64,000 nucleotides of DNA from Nautilus pompilius. Its lineage: Eukaryota > Mollusca > Cephalopoda > Nautilida > Nautilidae. This document shows positions 57,501-64,000 of the stretch, piece after piece. Both the position numbers and the translations under genes were made by a program. Numbering within the stretch: position 1 is the stretch's first letter; the number at the start of each line of letters is the position of its first letter. The stretch lies in the NCBI GenBank assembly GCA_018389105.1, contig JACATO010000320.1:868001-932000 (forward strand), in the 5' to 3' direction. A model generated the notes under the pieces. It saw only the letters and a program-made list of their open reading frames with translations. It had not been told where the DNA came from and did not search any database.

Positions 57501-60500
57501 TTCCTACAATAGACCAGTGTTCAACAACACTTGGTGGTGGTTTGTTTTGGTCAACTGTAATAATTTTTATAATACGCAGCCTAGAACTCCAATATCCTTT
57601 GGCTGTTGCAACAAGAACAATCACAAGACTGAATAAAAATACAATTATCAGCATTAACTACATTAAAAATCAAATCTATGCCAACTCTTGGCATTGTGTC
57701 AATATCTATTCAAAGGGAATAGAGCTCACCTTGTGTCCGTACCTTAATGGTGAGGGAGAATCTTTGTAAATGACTTTCATTTTCAAACAAAACATTTCTG
57801 GCTGCCACCTGATATAGTTCATTGATGTCTAAGTAAAGAAAAGACAGTTGTTACTCTGGTGGGGGGGAAGAAAAACCTTGACAATGGATGTAATCCCTCA
57901 TTAATTTTACAACAGACTGCTCTAACAGATTTCTTGATTATAAAAAAAAAAATGCCGAGGTCAATTACAGCTATAGACCCTGCCCAAGCCCCATACTTCC
58001 AGAAATGACACATACAGCAATCCCCTGCTACCCAAAAACAGTGTAAAAGATTAAGTGTAACCCAGTGGCAATTTTGACTGCAACACTTAACTGGAAAACT
58101 CCTCTGAAATGTGCATCAAATTTTCCTTATGCTTCAACAAGGTTTTAAGTACATTAATATATGATACCTAACACAAAAAATAACATGTTTATTACATTTA
58201 TCTAAGATGGTTCATTATTCCTTGGGAACATATCTAAGTTTATATAATGTAAATCAGTGGGAAAAAGTTGCTTGCTTAATGAATGTTTTTCACAGAACAT
58301 ATCCAATATGTTAAGTGGCGGATTGCTGTATGTTATAATGTAGTCTATACTCAAACAATAGGCTTTAAAAGTTACCAGTTTCTGTTTACATATTCAGTGT
58401 TTTAAAAACTATCGATGTAATAATGTAAATATTTCAAAATTTGTTTAACTACTCTGAAAACATTCAAGTATCTGGTATTGGCAATAAAATAAGCAGCTTT
58501 AAAACCAACATTAGAAATACAGCTATGTATTTAATAATTTTAATGTTTGTTTTTTTAAATAAACCATTGTAAAGCAAACAAAAGGTATACAATATATATA
58601 TATATATATGCACATTTTTTATCATTACATTTATATGATTGTTTTTTAATCATTTTTAGCAGAGGAGAAGTCTAAACAGCAGTTCACTCCTTTTAATAGA
58701 CTTCACACAAATTCTCACCAAATGTATGCTCCAATGAACAATTACAGCAATAAATGCCAAGAAAAGGTAAAGGAAAATCAGCTGAATGCCTTACCATGCT
58801 GTGTGCTTTTTAGTGGAGGATTTCTGAGATGAGGATGAACTATATCAATGAAGGCCAGATACAGTTCACCTCGGCCAAGGAGGTAAAAATCCTTTAATAC
58901 CTTAAGGTGGCCTAACAAATCACCCTCTTCCACCACGAGGATCCACACTTGCTGTCAAATACAGAAAATACATGTGATATTACTGCCATGCTCACCGCTC
59001 GTGTACCGCACAATTTTAGCACAGAACTACTTAGAATTCAGTTTCAGTGCTAAAATCACTGATCATAAAAATGAAATTCTGAATTAAGAAAGAATCCTTC
59101 CAATATTAATGGCCCAGTGTGCTAACTTGTCTTTCTTAAACTTAAAGGAGGAAAAAAGTGGTATCAGGACCCATATGAACACCCCAAACATTGGCTTGCA
59201 TAATGGTGATTCCTGCAAAACTGTTGAGAGTTGGAGAATCAATGTTTAAAAACTATCAAGTTTTAATTTACTAAAATCCTTGTCATATCATTAACTGACT
59301 TTGGTATTGCTTTAAGAATTTTTAACATAAATGATTGCTAAATAGGATTATCTATTTTCTCAATATTTTTTTTTGACAAATACAACTAATTAATTCAGTC
59401 CTACTCAGTAGGAAAGTTAAGTATTTTATAAGATATCAAACTTGCATTAACATTAGAAATTTCTCAAAACACTAACTGACAAAAAAAAATAGTTTATTTT
59501 TGTTAAAATAATACAAAAATAGTTGTAATAAAAGGAATCTCAGCATTGAAAATGTTTGAATTTAATGAAGACTGTTTGTCATAATCAGTATTTGGTTTTA
59601 TTTGACTATTTCCACAATAAATATCTAATGACATTTGCAGGGATGGTTATGTAAATAAAAGAACAGATTAAACCAAGAAGAAAAATAATACATTGTTCTA
59701 AATAATGAGACAATTTTAACTGTTTATTATGCAGTTTAAATTCCTACATTCATGTGTCAGTTTTTGGAGCAGTATCCAATCAACTGCATATATATATATC
59801 TATTTGGACTTGTTGACAGAATGGCGGGAACTGCTTTCAAATGATAGTGTCTTTCCTTTCAAATTATTCATCCAATGCATGGTGATACTACTTAGCTGTT
59901 CATTAAAACTTAAAATAAAATGGTTTAACTCTTTCCTGGTCAGAAAATGCAATATCTAAATGTGCAGAAATGATCAGACAATTTTCATGATGGCTGCACA
60001 AAATGTGCTTAAAGACATTAAGTAATGAAATGACTTAGCACACAATTCAATTTAAAGCACAGAAAGTTAAATATATAGAGTAAAATCCCCTACTGTTGCC
60101 AAAAAAAGTCATGACACTAGGTATGGACAGCATAGAATGCAGACCCATATATATTAATACAAGCACTCCCAACTCTGCCTGCCTGCTTCTAGGCCTGTGT
60201 GGTACAGCAGTTAGTCATGTGGTGGAAATCTGGTATCAGCTCATAGGCAAAAAAAAAAAAGACGACGATTTGCCCTGCATCACCGGGGACCTCAATCTTC
60301 GGACTGACAGACTGCAAAAATGTCAGCACACTGATTAGCTGCAGATGGCTCAAACTCCACTCAACCTCACCTGCTGTCCACCACAGACACATTCCTCATG
60401 TCTCCACATCCCTCTGTAAGTGATTGTTAAATGACTCATCAATGCTTGACGGCCAGAGTGCCCAGTGCAGCTTCAGATGGCTTGCTTGAAAGGATTAATG

Positions 60501-62976
60501 TAGCAGACCATTCCACCAATGACAGTTGCATTGCTCACCACCACCTTGTTAGAATGGATTTAACCATTAGCTATTCATTCATAATAAAAAAAATGTTAGG
60601 CTAATTAATTCTGGGAAATTCAGGAACTAATATAGTTATTCCTTGATTTCTAAAACTTACTTCAGCAACAAAACTCCTAATCTTATCAATGGTTTCCCTG
60701 AATAGAGCAGGATTAAAAACTTTCTGTTTAGACAGTTCATACAGCTCCTTTGCAAAATTATCTTCTTGGCTTCTTAACTTGGTTTCTAAAAAAACAAGCA
60801 AAGTATAAACTATATCTGTCTTTAAAAGGAAAATGATGGATATATCCGTAAAGCAATACGTAAGTCCCTAAATGGAAATAAGACACCAAAAGTTTTAGAA
60901 CCAAACAAGCTTTTACTGACTGTGTATTTAGCTTTATAAAACCAGTCTTATTCCCATTTATTAATTTTCAAACTTATAATAATCATAAATTGAATAGTTA
61001 TACTAGGTTGTTACAAAAATTTTGTCGGTTTTTTAACTGCAACATTGAGATTTCATATTGTGTTACAAGCACATTTATACCATTTTGAAAAAAAAATCTG
61101 GATTTCTGGAGTTGATAAACTGTTGGAAGGCAGATTCAATTGCTGCTTGGTTGAAGGAAGATTTCATGCCAAAGAAAGCGAGGTGTTTGAAAAGGGGGTA
61201 ATCTGTGGGAGAAAGGTCTGGTGAATAGGCTGGGTGAGGGAGAACTTTATACCCCAATGTGTTCAGTTTCTGAAGAGTCACTTCTGCAACATGAGGAAGA
61301 GCATTGTCGTGGAGCAGGATTGGGCCTCTTTCTGATGAACAATGTGTAATTCATGATAGTACCTTTCAGCTGTGATGGTTTTGCCAGTTGCAAAAAGTTA
61401 TAGTGGATGACACCAGCTGCAGTCCACCAGATAGTGACCATGACCTTCTTTGGGTGGAAGATGGGTTCTAGAATGTGGTTAGGCACCTTGTCTCTGTCAA
61501 GCCACTGTCATAAAGGATCCATTTTTTTATCATCACACGTAATGATTCGGTTGAGAAATGGGTTGTTTCTGTTTCTTATGACAATCGAAGAGCAGATCTC
61601 CAATTAACGATTTTGTTGTTCTTTCAACTAGTGAAGCATCCATTTGTCAAGCTGTTTCACCCTGCTGATTGCGTCAAGCTCTCCAGCAATTCTTGGATCA
61701 GCTTCAACTGCGGCTTTCAGATGGTTGTCATCGTAGTTGGAAGGACATCCGCTATGCTCCTTATCTTCGAGGCTCACAACTCCTGATCAAAACTTTGCAA
61801 ATCATCATTGTATTGTGCGTTAATTTGCTGTGTCCTCAACCTGTGCCTGCTTAATATTACGAGTTGCCTTGCTCGCTTTGTGGCCCGGTTTGAACTCGTG
61901 AAGCAAAATGGCATGAAAAACTTTTCTATCCACTCTTCACCCAGAACCCTGAAACAAATATCCATTTTATGATTTTTTTAAAAAGGTAGGTTTTGCATAA
62001 TGTATGGCAAAGCACACATTACAAAACAATTATAACTTATCTACACGCACCTTCACAAGCATGCAAAAAATGAACCCCAAATTAACATAATATAAAACCT
62101 GACAAAATTTTTGTAATGGCCTAATAGAAACAGATTTTACAATTAGATTACTTCTAAAAAAAACAATTAAAATATTATTTACCATTGCCTCTTTTTTTTT
62201 GAATGTAAGAAAGTTTTTTTCTTTTCTGTTAAATCAGAATTTTTTTGATGCTCATAAATGGACAGAGAAATTTCTCTAAGGAAATTAGAAGGTTTTCAAA
62301 ACAAGCAAGGAAGTTTATCTGAAGCAGCTTTTCGATGTCAAGTTGACAACTGAATCATACCTATTTGTGCTTCAAAATGTTTAGAAGTTTACTTTCTATA
62401 TTCTCTTTCTCCATATTAAAAAACAAAACAAAACTATTTGTGCCTTTTTAATCCGGTCTAATTCAATTAAACCCTACAACTTATATTTGTATATAATTTC
62501 ACTTTTCAAACTACCTACCACCAATAAAGTGATTGGCCATCAAGAAAATGCTCCAGAGCTACATTAAAATAGTGAATGTATTATACAATATCAAAAACCA
62601 CCTGAGTATTGAAGATGCTAAAATCTCAGCTTTTTATTTGCTATCTGCTGTAATGCACACTTCAAGTAAGTGAACATATAGTTGTGCCATCTTATTCTTT
62701 CTCAGCAACATCTTTTGGAGGAGACTCTGCTGCTGGCTATAGGAAAGACCATCTATCTACAAAGCTTTAAAGAAAAAAAACAACAACAAAAAACCACACA
62801 CAAAGAAACTTACCCATCTTTTTTACCTCTGGTTTTACCTTTTCAGCTTTAAACATCTGCATGGATTCCCCAATGAACAAGATCCTGCTGGCCATCTGGT
62901 CCTCTATGTACACTGGTAGCAAATGAGCTCTCAATGTAAACTGCTGTGACATTATTTTCTCCGAGTCACTTTCAGG
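54568..62976 (-). CDS. TUBGCP4: Gamma-tubulin complex component 4 (GCP4), C-terminal nine exons
   Basis: Minus-strand exons, in coding order: 62976-62814, 60785-60661, 58951-58795, 57828-57730, 56908-56800, 56366-56189, 55750-55610, 55180-55067 and 54711-54568 (TGA). All are GT-AG and in phase, 409 codons plus stop. They cover human GCP4 from about residue 260 to the end (667). Signature segments include SQQFTLRAHLLPVYI with ILFIGESMQMF, SQEDNFAKELYELSKQ, VVEEGDLLGHLKVLKDFYLL with GRGELYLAFID, VQWPLQIYF with AVLEKYERIFKFLLKVR, and FLIDNIQYYLQVDVIES. The stretch includes the end of GRIP1 and all of GRIP2, which binds gamma-tubulin; GCP4 is a core subunit of the gamma-tubulin ring complex that nucleates microtubules. 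The first exons lie beyond 64000; none was recognised between 62977 and the edge. Confidence 0.95.
60120..60480 (+). mobile_element. Possible degenerate tRNA-headed SINE in a TUBGCP4 intron
   Basis: Around 60195-60250 the sequence CTGTGTGGTACAGCAGTTAG, then ATCTGGTATCAGCTCATAGG, resembles a tRNA-derived promoter head with degraded A and B boxes. It is followed by an A run and a GC-richer body unlike the surrounding intron. The ends are undefined. Confidence 0.3.
61003..62124 (-). mobile_element. Degenerate mariner (SETMAR/cecropia-like) in a TUBGCP4 intron
   Basis: The TIRs are CTAGGTTGTTACAAAAATTT on the left and, reversed, TTAGGCCATTACAAAAATTT on the right, both next to TA; about 1.12 kb. 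The minus strand holds transposase fragments. HPKKVMVTIWWTAAGVIHYN is followed, in another frame, by LQKLNTLGYKVLPHPAYSP then DLSPTDYPLFKHL and SAFQQFINSRNPDFF. These match the SETMAR/Hsmar1-type mariner transposase, a different lineage from the mariner in HAX1. Stops and frameshifts throughout show it is dead. Confidence 0.9.
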
Positions 62977-64000
62977 CTTCAAAGACAGAAAAAAAGAGAG
63001 AATCTTCAGCTTCCTGTGGCTCTATTCACCAGATGAGAGCTAAACAGCTGAACAGATCAACCAGAAATTTTACTACATCTTACACTTAATGTTGATGTCT
63101 GGAGAGATAAGGTCACACTTCCATAAAACCAAACCTTGTTGACTAGATGGAAGGTTTTCACCTTTTATGAGTACTTCGCAATGGAGATACACAATGAAGC
63201 AGTTTAGAAAGTGTTCAAAATAGGTTTGCTTATTTTTTTAAAAGATTTTCAGGAAAGAATACCAAGTGTACTGAATAAGCTTAAGAAAAAATTAGTTAAC
63301 TTTTTGTTTCTTTAGTAGTAATTATTTTGAGGAAAACAATTTCAATCTTATGACTTTTTACAAACTTTTCTAATAGTTGCCAAACAGTCATCCAGTTCTG
63401 TTTGCATTCCAAATACAGTATAATATAATTTTAAACATGCACATTGCAAAATCAGATTTTCTAAGTTTTTTTTTTTGCAAATCATTTTCCAAATTATACT
63501 CAATAAAGAATGGATTTAAGTCTATAGCAGTGTATTTTTAAATACTTTAACATTATACATTTCCCATATATGTATGTATGTATGTGCATGCATGTCTCTC
63601 ATGCAGTGATAATGAGCAAGATTTACAATAAGCAAGCATTTAGAACCCAAAATGTGGTGATGAACTGTAATGAAGAGGCAAACAATAAGTTTGTTAAAAA
63701 GAACTATTATAATAAAGACAGCAGACAACCTTGATCCACTATTTCATACTTTAGTTAGACCTCATCTGAAGCATGCAGTCCAAGCTGGTTTTTATGTTGC
63801 AAGATTAGAGTGCAAAGATGTTTTAGGTGAATAATTTAGAGAATCAATGAGTGTTTACAACAAATGAAGCCACTTCTATTCCAGCATGTCAGATTAGGAA
63901 GAGATTTAATTCAAATGAATCATGAATCTACAGATAAAACAGCCATCTTTGGCTCCCAGACTACAAGGAGCAATGAACTGAAACTTTATAAATGTAGTTG
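62977..64000. other. TUBGCP4 intron continuing past the window edge
   Basis: No GCP4 exon was recognised on the minus strand. The acceptor for the 62976 exon (ttgaag) is at 62977-62982. (ATGT)n-like repeats lie at about 63568-63595. Confidence 0.6.
63725..63960 (+). pseudogene. Possible LINE reverse-transcriptase remnant
   Basis: The plus strand encodes LDPLFHTLVRPHLKHAVQAG, which resembles the common non-LTR motif TLVRPHLEYCVQAW near the C-terminal end of the reverse transcriptase domain. A later frame (RLGRDLIQMNHES, TRSNELKLYKC) may continue it after stops. The copy is short and broken, so the assignment rests mostly on one motif. Confidence 0.4.

Overview
The window is nuclear DNA from an animal with introns. 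The gene set is ordinary metazoan housekeeping: a furin-type proprotein convertase, KGD4/MRPS36, HAX1 and gamma-tubulin complex protein 4 (GCP4). Sequence divergence from vertebrates, 0.1-12 kb introns, tRNA-headed SINEs, mariner/Tc1/pogo relics, many microsatellites and patchy CpG depletion suggest an invertebrate, most likely a lophotrochozoan such as a mollusc. The species is inference and was not tested by any search.

Layout. (1) 1-16.4 kb: the 5' end of a minus-strand furin-family convertase. Coding exon 1 (signal peptide plus start of the prodomain) is at 15551-15736 and exon 2 (prodomain with its internal KR-S site) at 3678-3782; the catalytic exons lie left of the window. The intervening 11.8 kb intron contains a 2.5 kb, ~50-copy minisatellite that starts about 10 nt after the exon 1 donor site. 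(2) 16.7 kb: a minus-strand tRNA-Lys(TTT) gene that appears to carry a 15-nt intron. (3) 16.8-41.7 kb: a CpG-rich intergenic stretch with no securely recognised gene. It holds microsatellites, two tRNA-derived SINEs, a dead Tc1 element, a decayed repeat-family ORF, two separate minisatellites built on the CRE palindrome TGACGTCA, and a few unrecognised ORFs. (4) 41.77-44.16 kb: KGD4/MRPS36, plus strand, four exons. (5) 45.96-54.0 kb: HAX1, plus strand, seven coding exons, with a Tigger-like MITE, a dead mariner and a 118-bp triplication in its introns. (6) 54.57-62.98 kb: the last nine coding exons of TUBGCP4 on the minus strand, convergent with HAX1; its N-terminal exons lie right of the window. 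A second dead mariner sits in one intron.

The genes do not form an operon or a joint pathway. KGD4 and HAX1 are both mitochondrial, but their adjacency may be chance. No clearly new multi-gene system is visible. The most unusual structures are the minisatellite whose units resemble branchpoint-plus-polypyrimidine 3' splice-site modules, the two CRE-palindrome minisatellites, the intron-bearing tRNA-Lys, and the match between CpG depletion and gene bodies.
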